A stretch of DNA of 63,360 nucleotides from contig MNXU01000030.1 of assembly GCA_001872285.1 (NCBI GenBank), positions 1 to 63,360 on the forward strand, given 5' to 3'. The translations under genes were made by a program, and so were the position numbers. The stretch's first letter is position 1; the number at the start of each line of letters is the position of its first letter. The stretch comes from Betaproteobacteria bacterium CG2_30_68_42. Its GTDB lineage: Bacteria > Pseudomonadota > Gammaproteobacteria > Burkholderiales > Rhodocyclaceae. Shown piece by piece: positions 36,792 through 44,953 of the stretch. Under the pieces are notes generated by a model. It did no database searches. It saw only the letters and a program-made list of their open reading frames with translations, and was not told the origin of the DNA.

Positions 36792-37867
36792 TTCCCGGCC
36801 GCGGCCGCCTGCGCGATGCGCACCGGAGCGCCGTCGGTCAGGAAGCCGGCGCCGTCCAGGGCGACGGTCTCGCCGGCGGCCAGGCCCTTGACGATCTCGA
36901 TGCGGCCCTCGGCTGCGGCGCCGGTCTCGATCGTGCGGACATGCGCCTTCTCGCCTTCGATCACGTAGACCACCTTTCCGGCCGGCCGCAGCACCACGCT
37001 GTGCTCTGGCACCAGAATCGCACCGTCCTTGCGCGCCGTGATGACGAAGGCATCGACGGTGCCGCCGCTGCGCAGCCCCGCGTCGTTGTCGATCTCGACG
37101 ATCGCATCGATGGAACGGCTCACCTCGGAGACGCTGGGCCGGATCTCGGAGAGCACGCCGCGGATGGTGCGGCCGGGGATCTGTGGCGAGCCGATGCGAA
37201 CGGGCAGGCCGGGCTTGAGGCGGGATGCAGCGGCCTCGGGCAGGGGCAGATGCGCGAGCAGCCTGCGGCTCGAGACCAGCCGGTAGAGCGGGTCGCCGAC
37301 CTTGACGTAGTCTCCCTGCGCCGCGATGCGCGCCTCGACGATGCCGTCGAAGGGCGCGACCACGCGCGCCTTCGCCTCGCTGCGCCGGCTCTGTTCGCGC
37401 CGCACGCGGGCAGCAGCGAGGCTCTCGCGCAGCGCATCGCGCTGGGCCTTCGCGTCGTCTGCGGCATTGGAGGAGATGAATCCCCTGGCGACCAGTTGCA
37501 CCTGGCGCTCGACGAGGCGCTCCTGCTGCGCGAGAAGCGCCTCGATCCGCCTGATCTCCGTCTCGTCTGCGCGCCCCTGGAGCGCGCTGTCGGTCGGATC
37601 GATGAGTGCCAGCAGCTCGCCCTTCTTCACGGCCTTGCCGGCATCCGCGAGCATGCGCACGACGCGCCCGGCGGCCTCCGCGCCGACCTTGGGATCGAGC
37701 ACCGCTTCGAGGGTGCCGAGCGTCAATTCGCCGACTTCGATCGCTCCGGCCTCGGCGCGCACGACCGTGATCAGGGTGGGTGGTGGCGCTGCCTTCCTGT
37801 TCTCGGCGGGGCGCTCGCATGCGCCGAGCAGGGTCACGGCGGCGAGCAGGGCGAGACTCGCCTTCAT
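36788..37867 (-). CDS. RND efflux periplasmic adaptor, lipoprotein (HlyD/MFP family)
   Basis: This 359-residue membrane-fusion protein has a lipoprotein signal peptide with lipobox LLGAC near residue 17. It has split lipoyl halves (GRVVRMLADAGKAVKKGELLALID and VVAPFDGIVEARI), a helical hairpin between them and beta-barrel/membrane-proximal parts. It links the RND pump to an outer-membrane channel. The start overlaps the lysA stop (ATGA), so pump expression is tied to lptM-lysA. Confidence 0.92.
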   Translation of the reverse strand: MKASLALLAAVTLLGACERPAENRKAAPPPTLITVVRAEAGAIEVGELTLGTLEAVLDPKVGAEAAGRVVRMLADAGKAVKKGELLALIDPTDSALQGRADETEIRRIEALLAQQERLVERQVQLVARGFISSNAADDAKAQRDALRESLAAARVRREQSRRSEAKARVVAPFDGIVEARIAAQGDYVKVGDPLYRLVSSRRLLAHLPLPEAAASRLKPGLPVRIGSPQIPGRTIRGVLSEIRPSVSEVSRSIDAIVEIDNDAGLRSGGTVDAFVITARKDGAILVPEHSVVLRPAGKVVYVIEGEKAHVRTIETGAAAEGRIEIVKGLAAGETVALDGAGFLTDGAPVRIAQAAAAGK

Positions 37868-39132
37868 GGTTCGGAAATGCCGGTCTCGTCGGGGGCTTGT
37901 TCCGGCCCCAGCAGGTCGGCGAGCGTCTCGCGCCGGCGCACCAGCCGCACCGCACCGCCTTCGACCAGGACCTCGGCGGGGCGCGGGCGCGTGTTGTAAT
38001 TGGAGCTCATGCTCATGCCATAGGCGCCGGCCGACATCACGGCGAGTAGGTCGCCCTCGGCCAGCGCGAGCGTGCGCGCGGTTCCGAGAAAGTCGCCGCT
38101 CTCGCACACCGGGCCGACGATGTCGTAGACAGCGGCCGGGCCGGGGCGCGGCGCGACCGCGGCGATGTCGTGCCACGCGTCATAGAGCGCGGGGCGCACG
38201 AGATCGTTCATCGCTGCATCGACGACCGCGAAGCTGCGCTTCGCGCCGGGCTTGAGATATTCCACGCGCGTGAGCAGCACGCCCGCGTTTCCGACGAGCC
38301 GGCGGCCCGGCTCGAACAGCAGCCGTTCCGGGCGCTGCGCGAAGAGCGCAGCCACCGGCGCGAGGAATTCCGCGATCGGCGGCGGTGTCTCCTCGCGGTA
38401 GCGGATGCCGAGGCCCCCGCCGAGGTCGATGTGCTCGAGCCGGATGCCATCGCGCTCGAGCCGGAGTACGAAGTCCAGAACCTTGCCCGAAGCCTCGAGC
38501 ATCGGCGCCGGGTCGAGGAGCTGGGAGCCGATGTGGCAGGCGATGCCGATCACGCGCAGGTGCGGCGAGCGGCTCGCGTGCAGATAGAGTTCCGCGGCCT
38601 CCTCGATCGGCACGCCGAATTTGTTCGTGCGCAGTCCCGTCGAGATGTAGGGGTGGGTGAGCGGATCCACGTCCGGATTGACGCGCAGGGCGATCGGGGC
38701 AGGCCGCCGCGCCGCCTCGGCCACCCGCTCGATGCGCGAGAGTTCCGCGGCCGATTCGACGTTGAAGCACAGGATCCCGGTTTCCAGCGCCTGGCGCAGC
38801 TCGCCTTCGCTCTTGCCGACCCCGGAAAAGACCACGCGCGAGCAGTCCCCGCCGCTCGCCTGCACGCGGGCGAGTTCGCCGCCCGAAACGATGTCGAAAC
38901 CCGCGCCGAGCCGGGCGAACCGGGCCAGGATCGCGAGGTTCGAGTTGGCCTTGACCGCGTAGCAGACGAGCGCATCGCGGCCGGCGAGGGCGGCGCGGAA
39001 CTCGCGCCATGCCTCGTCGAGTGCGGCCGCCGAATAGACGTAGCAGGGCGTACCGAAACGGCGGGCGATCTCAGGCAGCGGCACCGATTCGCAGTGGAGG
39101 ACTCCCCCCACGAGACGAAACGGGCTCGTCAC
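37864..39132 (-). CDS. lysA: diaminopimelate decarboxylase
   Basis: This 422-residue fold-type III PLP enzyme makes lysine from meso-DAP. The PLP Lys is in VCYAVKANSN near residue 56. HIGSQL near 185, the phosphate-binding GGGLGI near 226, EPGRRLVGNAG near 270 and the C-terminal CESGDFLG with the active-site Cys are all present. I chose the GTG at 39132, which overlaps the lptM stop (GTGA); the open frame extends upstream through lptM sequence. Confidence 0.95.
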   Translation of the reverse strand: MTSPFRLVGGVLHCESVPLPEIARRFGTPCYVYSAAALDEAWREFRAALAGRDALVCYAVKANSNLAILARFARLGAGFDIVSGGELARVQASGGDCSRVVFSGVGKSEGELRQALETGILCFNVESAAELSRIERVAEAARRPAPIALRVNPDVDPLTHPYISTGLRTNKFGVPIEEAAELYLHASRSPHLRVIGIACHIGSQLLDPAPMLEASGKVLDFVLRLERDGIRLEHIDLGGGLGIRYREETPPPIAEFLAPVAALFAQRPERLLFEPGRRLVGNAGVLLTRVEYLKPGAKRSFAVVDAAMNDLVRPALYDAWHDIAAVAPRPGPAAVYDIVGPVCESGDFLGTARTLALAEGDLLAVMSAGAYGMSMSSNYNTRPRPAEVLVEGGAVRLVRRRETLADLLGPEQAPDETGISEP

Positions 39133-39272
39133 TTCGGGCGCGTCGCCGCGGCCGGCGCCTCCGTGGCCGGAGGATTGGAGCTCGCCGCGGATCCGGCGCC
39201 CGGCAACTCCAGCGGCCCACGCGTGCCGCAACCTGCGAGCAGCACGGCCATGAGTATCGGTAGAATGCGCAT
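39129..39272 (-). CDS. lptM: LptM (YifL-like) small outer-membrane lipoprotein
   Basis: This 47-residue precursor has the lipobox LLAGC, then CGTRGPLELP, close to the CGxKGPLYLP signature of LptM/YifL, and an Ala/Pro-rich tail. LptM helps mature the LptD-LptE translocon in E. coli. It sits directly before lysA, as is common in proteobacteria, with a 4-base overlap. It is divergent from cyaY. Confidence 0.88.
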   Translation of the reverse strand: MRILPILMAVLLAGCGTRGPLELPGAGSAASSNPPATEAPAAATRPK

Positions 39273-39296
39273 CGTTACCCGGCTGCGGGAGAGAGC

Positions 39297-39620
39297 ATGG
39301 AAGAAGCGGAGTTTAACGCGGTGGCCGATGCCGCGCTCGCAGAGCTCGAAGAGGCCCTGGCGGCGAGCGACCTGTTCGATTACGAGGTCAAGCCGGGCGG
39401 GGTACTGGAGCTCGTCTTCGACGACGGCAGCCGCATCGTCGTCAACCGCCACGGCGCTGCGCGCGAGATCTGGGTCGCGGCGCGCTCGGGCGGATTCCAC
39501 TTCGCCCCGCGGGAGGGCCGCTGGATCGATACCCGCAGCGGCGAGGAACTCTTCACCGCGCTTTCGCGCCTGGCCGGCGAGCAGGCGGGGGAGGCTGTCA
39601 CGCTGCGCCGCCGCGGCTGA
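39297..39620 (+). CDS. cyaY: iron-sulfur cluster assembly frataxin CyaY
   Basis: This 107-residue frataxin has an acidic first helix (ADAALAELEEAL), then strands with FDDGSRIVVNRH, REIWVAARSGGFHF and the end WIDTRSGEELFTAL. It modulates IscS-dependent Fe-S assembly and binds iron on the acidic ridge. It is divergent from lptM-lysA; a TAGAAT box at 39261-39266 is a possible -10. Confidence 0.93.
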   Translation: MEEAEFNAVADAALAELEEALAASDLFDYEVKPGGVLELVFDDGSRIVVNRHGAAREIWVAARSGGFHFAPREGRWIDTRSGEELFTALSRLAGEQAGEAVTLRRRG

Positions 39621-39627
39621 TCGAGGT

Positions 39628-41937
39628 TCAGGGCGTGGGCAGCCGGCGCTCTTCCACCGGCGCCGCGGCAGGTTCGGACGCCACGCTCTCGGGCGCGCCG
39701 CCGGCGGCCACCGCGTTCTCGCGATAGACGTATTCTTCGACGCCAGTGCCACCGGCCCCGATCGAAACGAGCCCGGCCGGGACGGGCATGAACATCTCCG
39801 GCTGGTTCTTCAGGGCCTGACCCATGTAGGCGATCCACATCGGCAGGGCGGCCGCACTGCCGGTCTCTCCGTTGCCCAGCTTCTTCGGCTGGTCGAAACC
39901 GATCCACGCGATCGCGGTGAGCGAGGGCTGATAGCCGGCGAACCAGGCGTCGATGTATTCATTGGTGGTTCCGGTCTTGCCCGCGAGGTCGCCCCGCTTG
40001 AGCACCATCGCGCGCGCGCCGGTTCCGCGGCGCACGACGTCGTGCATCATGCTGTCCATCAGCCAGGCGTTTCGCGGATCGATGACCCGCATCGACTCGT
40101 CGCCGGCCTGGGCGGGTTCGGAGCGGGCCAGCACCCGGCCCTTGGCGTCGAGGATGCGCTGGACGACGTAGGCGCGCACGCGGTAGCCGCCATTGGCGAA
40201 CACGCCGTAGGCTTCGAGCATCTGCCAGGGGGTGACCGATCCCGCCCCGAGCGCCATCGTCAGGTAAGGGGGGTGCTTGTCGGCATCGAAGCCGAAGCGC
40301 GTGACGTAGTCCTGCGCGTAACGCGTGCCGATCGCGCGCAGCAGCCGCACCGAAACCAGGTTTCTCGATTTCGCCAGCGCGCGGCGCAGCGGCATCGGAC
40401 CCTCGTACTTGCCGTCGTAGTTCTTCGGCTCCCATTCACGGCTTCCGGTCTCGGCAGAGGAGATCACGAGCGGGCTGTCCTCGACGATGCTGGCCGGCGA
40501 GTAGCCGCGTTCGAGCGCGGCCGAATAGATGAAGGGCTTGAAGCTCGAGCCGGGCTGGCGCCAGGCCTGGGTCACATGGTTGAACTTGTTGCGGCCGAAG
40601 TCGAAGCCGCCCACCAACGCGCGCACCGCCCCATCGACGGGGCTGGCCGCGACCAGCGCCGCCTCCGCCTCGGGCAGTTGCGCGATCGACCAGACGCCGC
40701 GGCCGTCCCGGGCGATGCGGATCACCGCCCCGCGCCGGATGCGGCGGGCCGGCGGAGCCTTGTCGTCGAGCATCCGCTGCGCGAAACGCAGCCCTTCGCC
40801 GGTGATGCGCACGATCTCGCCGCCCCGGCGCCAGGCGCGCACCTGCGCCGGACCCGCTTCCAGCACCAGCGCCGCCAGCAGTTCGTCCGAGTCGGGATAT
40901 TCCTGAAGCGCGTCCTCGAATGCCTCGTCCTGGTCGGCGTCGGCACCCGGCAGTTCGACGTAGCCCTCGGCGCCCCGGTAGCCGTGGCGCCGATCGTAGT
41001 CGAGCACGCCCCGGCGCACCGCCGCGTAGGCAGCCTGCTGATCGGCCCGGGTGATGGTGGTGATCACCCGCAGTCCCTGGCTGTAGGCGGCTTCCCCGAA
41101 CTGCTCCCAGGCGATTATGCGCGCCATCTCGGCGACATGGTCGGCGTGGCCGCCGAACTCGGCCGCTTCCCGCCGGATCACCAACTCCCGGCGCTGGGCG
41201 TCTGCGAGCTGCCGGTCGTCGATGAAGCCCATCTCGCGCATGCGCCGAAGGACGTAGAGCTGGCGCGCCTTGGCGCGTTTCGGGTTGGCGATCGGGTTGT
41301 AGGCGGACGGCGCCTTGGGCAGGCCGGCCAGCATCGCGACCTCCGCGATGTTCAAGTCCTGCAGCCGCTTGCCGAAGTAGGTCTGGGACGCCGCGGCGAA
41401 CCCGTAGGCGCGCTGGCCGAGGTAGATCTGATTGACATAGAGCTGGAGGATCGCATCCTTGCCGAGACTGGCTTCGATCTTGAACGCGAGCAGCACTTCG
41501 TAGAGCTTGCGCAGCAGCGTCTTCTCGCTCGACAGGAAGAAGTTTCGCGCGACCTGCATCGTGATCGTGCTCGCGCCCTGGCGCTTGCCGCCGCCGATCA
41601 GGTTCGACCATGCCGCACGCCCCACGCCGACCAGGTCGACGCCGGCATGCTGGTAGAAGCGCTCGTCCTCGGCGGCGAGGATCGCCTGCTTCATCGAGGC
41701 CGGGACATCCCGAATGCGCACGAAGCTGCGATGCTCCTCGCCGAATTCCCCGATCATCTGGCCGTCGGACGTATAGACGCGCAGCGGGATCTTGGGCCGG
41801 TAGTCCGTGAGCACTTCGAGGCTCGGAAGCTGCGGATAGGCGTAGATGATGGCCAGTGCGCCGAGCGCGAGAGCGAACAGCACTGCGCCGATCAGAACCA
41901 CGATCGGGTAGAGGATCCAGCGCAAGATGGTCGGCAA
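39628..41937 (-). CDS. mrcA: penicillin-binding protein 1A, bifunctional peptidoglycan synthase
   Basis: This 769-residue class A PBP has one N-terminal transmembrane helix. The glycosyltransferase domain (about residues 50-225) has EDERFYQHAGVD with the catalytic Glu and GASTITMQVARN. An OB/linker insert follows, then the transpeptidase domain with SxxK as PGSSFKPF, SRN as the SxN motif, and KTGT. The tail is Pro/Ala/Glu-rich. It polymerises and cross-links peptidoglycan on the outer face of the inner membrane. It is divergent from pilM. Confidence 0.95.
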   Translation of the reverse strand: MPTILRWILYPIVVLIGAVLFALALGALAIIYAYPQLPSLEVLTDYRPKIPLRVYTSDGQMIGEFGEEHRSFVRIRDVPASMKQAILAAEDERFYQHAGVDLVGVGRAAWSNLIGGGKRQGASTITMQVARNFFLSSEKTLLRKLYEVLLAFKIEASLGKDAILQLYVNQIYLGQRAYGFAAASQTYFGKRLQDLNIAEVAMLAGLPKAPSAYNPIANPKRAKARQLYVLRRMREMGFIDDRQLADAQRRELVIRREAAEFGGHADHVAEMARIIAWEQFGEAAYSQGLRVITTITRADQQAAYAAVRRGVLDYDRRHGYRGAEGYVELPGADADQDEAFEDALQEYPDSDELLAALVLEAGPAQVRAWRRGGEIVRITGEGLRFAQRMLDDKAPPARRIRRGAVIRIARDGRGVWSIAQLPEAEAALVAASPVDGAVRALVGGFDFGRNKFNHVTQAWRQPGSSFKPFIYSAALERGYSPASIVEDSPLVISSAETGSREWEPKNYDGKYEGPMPLRRALAKSRNLVSVRLLRAIGTRYAQDYVTRFGFDADKHPPYLTMALGAGSVTPWQMLEAYGVFANGGYRVRAYVVQRILDAKGRVLARSEPAQAGDESMRVIDPRNAWLMDSMMHDVVRRGTGARAMVLKRGDLAGKTGTTNEYIDAWFAGYQPSLTAIAWIGFDQPKKLGNGETGSAAALPMWIAYMGQALKNQPEMFMPVPAGLVSIGAGGTGVEEYVYRENAVAAGGAPESVASEPAAAPVEERRLPTP

Positions 41938-41965
41938 GGGCGAGCTTCGAGGGGATGTGCGAAAA

Positions 41966-41971
41966 ATTATA
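41966..41971 (-). promoter_or_regulatory. possible mrcA -10 element
   Basis: A perfect TATAAT lies on the minus strand 28 bases before the mrcA start. No good -35 hexamer is seen at normal spacing. Confidence 0.4.
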
Positions 41972-42010
41972 CAGCCGGGGCGCCGGCCCCCGCCCGGTGA
42001 GAGAAAACGC

Positions 42011-42039
42011 TTTACACGGTTCGTGGTTGTTGCTAGGAT
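42011..42039 (+). promoter_or_regulatory. pilMp: sigma-70 promoter of pilMNOPQ
   Basis: TTTACA and TAGGAT are separated by 17 bases in a locally AT-rich part of the 159-base divergent gap. It lies 58 bases ahead of the pilM GTG. Confidence 0.65.
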
Positions 42040-42096
42040 TTAATGTAAATTATTGCTACTGTCCATAACATATTGTCACACAAAGGATTTTTCTGA

Positions 42097-43173
42097 GTGT
42101 TCGACATTTCCGTTTTCAACCCGAAGACACGTCCGCTGTTCGGACTCGACATCTCGTCGGCCGCGGTGAAAATGGTCGAGCTGGCGGATGGGGGGCGCGG
42201 CAACAGCCGGATCGAACGCTACGCGATTGAGCCGCTCGCACGCGATGCGATCCTCGACGGCAACGTCACGAATCTGGAGGTCGTCGCGGAAGCGGTGCGG
42301 CGCGCATGGAAGCGGATGGGCACCTCGACCCGGTTCTGTGCGATGGCACTGCCCTCGGCGGCGGTGATCACCAAGAAGATCATCGTGCCCGCGGGGCTCC
42401 GCGACCAGGAACTCGAGATGCAGGTCGAATCGGAAGCGAACCAGTACATCCCGTTCGCGCTCGACGAAGTCAACCTGGATTTTCAGGTCATCGGCCCGTC
42501 TCCGAACAATCCGGACGAGGCGGAAGTGCTGATCGCCGCCTCGCGCAAGGAGAAAGTGGAGGACCGGGTCGCGGTGGCGGAAGCCGCCGGGCTCAAGGCG
42601 GTGGTGATGGACGTCGAATCCTACGCCAGTCAGGGCGCGTTCGAACTCGTCGAGCGCCAATTGCCGCAGGGCGGACGTGACCAGGTCATCGCCCTGGTGG
42701 ATGTCGGGGCCCACGTGATGAACGTGACCGCACTGCGCAACGACCAGCCGGTGTACCTGCGCGAGCAGGCCTTCGGCGGCACTCAGCTCACCCAGGAAAT
42801 CATGCGCCAGTACGGCATGGGCGCCGAGGAGGCCGAGGCCGCCAAGCGTGGCGGAACGCTACCCGACAACTACGAATCCGAGCTGCTGCGTCCTTTCCTG
42901 GACAGTCTGGCGCTCGAGGTTTCGCGCTCGCTCCAGTTCTTCTTCACCTCCACCCAGTACAATCAGGTCGATCACATCGTGCTCGCCGGCGGTTGCGCGG
43001 TCATCCCGGGGGTGGACGAAGTGGTGCGCGGGCGCACCCAGGTGAACACGATCGTCGCCAATCCGTTCGCCGACATGGCGCTCTCCCAGCGGGTCAAGCC
43101 GAAGAGCCTTTCGATGGACGCGCCCTCGCTGCTGGTCGCTTGCGGGCTCGCGCTGCGGAGGTTCGATTCGTGA
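42097..43173 (+). CDS. pilM: type IV pilus inner-membrane platform protein PilM
   Basis: This 358-residue actin-like protein starts at a GTG with AAGGA about 10 bases upstream. It has the nucleotide-fold segments FGLDISSAAVKMVEL near residue 15, VDVGAHVMNVTAL near 202 and VLAGGCAVIPGVDEVV near 297. It sits on the cytoplasmic side and binds the PilN N-terminal tail (INLLPHRE). It is the first gene of pilMNOPQ. Confidence 0.95.
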   Translation: MFDISVFNPKTRPLFGLDISSAAVKMVELADGGRGNSRIERYAIEPLARDAILDGNVTNLEVVAEAVRRAWKRMGTSTRFCAMALPSAAVITKKIIVPAGLRDQELEMQVESEANQYIPFALDEVNLDFQVIGPSPNNPDEAEVLIAASRKEKVEDRVAVAEAAGLKAVVMDVESYASQGAFELVERQLPQGGRDQVIALVDVGAHVMNVTALRNDQPVYLREQAFGGTQLTQEIMRQYGMGAEEAEAAKRGGTLPDNYESELLRPFLDSLALEVSRSLQFFFTSTQYNQVDHIVLAGGCAVIPGVDEVVRGRTQVNTIVANPFADMALSQRVKPKSLSMDAPSLLVACGLALRRFDS

Positions 43174-43760
43174 TCCGCATCAACCTTCTTCCCCACCGCG
43201 AGGAAAAGCGCAAGGCGCGCCGCCAGCAGTTCTTTGCGCTCGCAGGAATGATCGTGGTGCTGGCCGGGGTCATCGCGCTTCTCGTGCATTCCCTGATCAC
43301 GGGGCGCATCGAGGACCAGCAGTCGAAGAACGATTATCTCAAGCATGAGGTCGCGGCTCTCGACAAGAGAATCGACGAGATCAAGCGCCTCAAGGAGCAG
43401 ACCGATGCCCTGCTCTCGCGCAAGCAGGTCATCGAGTCCTTGCAGGCCAACCGCAGCGAGATCGTGCAGATGTTCAACGAGCTCGCTCGCCAGGTGCCCG
43501 AGGGCGTGTATCTGGGTAACGTCAAGCAGACCGGCGCCAAGGTCCATATCGTCGGATTCGCCCAGTCCAACGCACGGGTGTCGACCCTGATGCGCAATCT
43601 GGGCAGCTCGCCGCTCTTCGGCCAGCCGGTGCTGATCGAGGTGCGCGCCGTCACCCAGAACAAGCGTCCGGTGAGCCAGTTCATCGTCGATGTCGGCATC
43701 GCCCGTGCGGCTCCCGACCAGGCAAAGGCGGGCAAGGCGGCGGGGGACCGGAAATCATGA
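43170..43760 (+). CDS. pilN: type IV pilus assembly protein PilN
   Basis: This 196-residue bitopic protein starts IRINLLPHREEKRKARRQ, the PilM-binding motif. One transmembrane helix (residues about 22-44), a coiled-coil stretch and a ferredoxin-like periplasmic domain (VPEGVYLGNVKQTGAKVHI) follow. It forms the inner-membrane alignment complex with PilO. The GTG overlaps the pilM stop and the end overlaps pilO by 4 bases. Confidence 0.94.
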   Translation: MIRINLLPHREEKRKARRQQFFALAGMIVVLAGVIALLVHSLITGRIEDQQSKNDYLKHEVAALDKRIDEIKRLKEQTDALLSRKQVIESLQANRSEIVQMFNELARQVPEGVYLGNVKQTGAKVHIVGFAQSNARVSTLMRNLGSSPLFGQPVLIEVRAVTQNKRPVSQFIVDVGIARAAPDQAKAGKAAGDRKS

Positions 43761-44425
43761 AGCCGCTCAAGCTCTCTGCGCTGCGCGACTTCGACTTCAA
43801 GGCATTCGCGGGGGATTTCCGCAGTCTCGATCCGAAGGATGTCGGGCAGTGGCCGCTGGCGCCGCGCGTGACGGTGCTGGTGGCGATGCTGTTCGTGTTG
43901 CTGGGGCTGGCCTGGTGGCTGGATTGGCGCGGCCAGTCCGTGGAGCTCGACCTGAAGCGCCAGGACGAAACCAAGCTGAAGGAGGAGTACGTCGCCAAGA
44001 TGAAGCAGGCCGTCAACCTCGACGAGTACCGACGCCAGCTCACAGAGATCGACCGTTCCTTCGGCGCCGTGCTCAAGCAGTTGCCCAACAAGTCGGAGAT
44101 GGAAGGCCTGCTGATCGACATCAACCAGGCCGGACTGGGCCAGGGCCTGCAATTCGAGCTCTTCCGGCCCGGGGCCGAGGCCATGAAGGATTTCTACGCG
44201 GAGCTGCCGATCACGATCAGGGTGACCGGGAACTATCACGACCTCGGTGCGTTCGTGGGCGATGTCGCGAAGCTGCCGCGGATCGTCCTGCTCGGCGAGC
44301 TCGCGCTGGCGCCGAACAAGGACGGGCGCCTGATCATGGATGCGGTCGCCACCACCTACCGCTATCTCGATGAAGAGGAACTGGCGCGCCAGAAGCGCGA
44401 GAAGACGGCAAAGAAGGCCAAGTGA
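43757..44425 (+). CDS. pilO: type IV pilus assembly protein PilO
   Basis: This 222-residue protein has a cytoplasmic lead of about 35 residues and one transmembrane helix (VLVAMLFVLLGLAWWL). A coiled coil and the periplasmic domain with LPNKSEMEGLLIDINQAGL and FYAELPITIRVTGNYHDLG, the PilO signature, follow. It heterodimerises with PilN and contacts PilP. The C-terminus is Lys-rich. Confidence 0.94.
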   Translation: MKPLKLSALRDFDFKAFAGDFRSLDPKDVGQWPLAPRVTVLVAMLFVLLGLAWWLDWRGQSVELDLKRQDETKLKEEYVAKMKQAVNLDEYRRQLTEIDRSFGAVLKQLPNKSEMEGLLIDINQAGLGQGLQFELFRPGAEAMKDFYAELPITIRVTGNYHDLGAFVGDVAKLPRIVLLGELALAPNKDGRLIMDAVATTYRYLDEEELARQKREKTAKKAK

Positions 44426-44432
44426 GCGGGCG

Positions 44433-44939
44433 ATGAAGAAGACCGCGATCCTGTTGATGTCCGGCCTGCTCGCAGCCTGCGGTGGCGGGCAGCACGAGGA
44501 CATCAAGGCCTGGATGAAGGCATCGACGCAGGGGCTGAAGGGGAAGGTGGCGCCGCTGCCCGAAGTCAAGCCCTTTGCCATGATCGCCTACGAGGCCGCC
44601 GCGCTCGCGAGTCCGTTCGAGGCCCGCCGGCTCGAACCGGCGAAGAAGGCGGGCGGCGGCGGCTCGCAGCCCGATCTCGATCGCAGGCGTGAGCCGCTCG
44701 AGGCCTTCCCGCTCGAATCCCTCAAGATGATCGGCTCGATCGCGCGGGGCAAGGTCGTCATCGCGATCGTCCAGGCCGATCGCAACGTCTATCACGTTCG
44801 GCCGGGCAACTATGTCGGCCAGAATTTCGGTCTCGTCACCGATGTCGGCGAGACCCAGCTCAAGCTCAAGGAACTCGTCCAGGATTCCAGCGGGGACTGG
44901 GTCGAGCGTGTGAGTTCCTTGCAGCTTCAGGAGAAGTAA
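44433..44939 (+). CDS. pilP: type IV pilus lipoprotein PilP
   Basis: This 168-residue lipoprotein has lipobox LLAAC near residue 16, then a flexible linker that includes a GGGG stretch. The C-terminal beta domain has PLESLKMIGSI, VYHVRPGNYVGQNFG and DWVERVSSLQL. It bridges PilNO to the PilQ secretin. The ATG at 44433 was chosen for the signal peptide. Confidence 0.93.
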   Translation: MKKTAILLMSGLLAACGGGQHEDIKAWMKASTQGLKGKVAPLPEVKPFAMIAYEAAALASPFEARRLEPAKKAGGGGSQPDLDRRREPLEAFPLESLKMIGSIARGKVVIAIVQADRNVYHVRPGNYVGQNFGLVTDVGETQLKLKELVQDSSGDWVERVSSLQLQEK

Positions 44940-44953
44940 GCGGAGGCGACCCG

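Noticed and set aside
33726-37955. Single 1409-codon minus-strand frame joining the RND permease to upstream sequence
   Set aside because: The part before 36791 is out of frame with the adaptor gene and reads as Arg-rich shadow; the permease starts at ATG 36791 and the adaptor is a separate overlapping gene.
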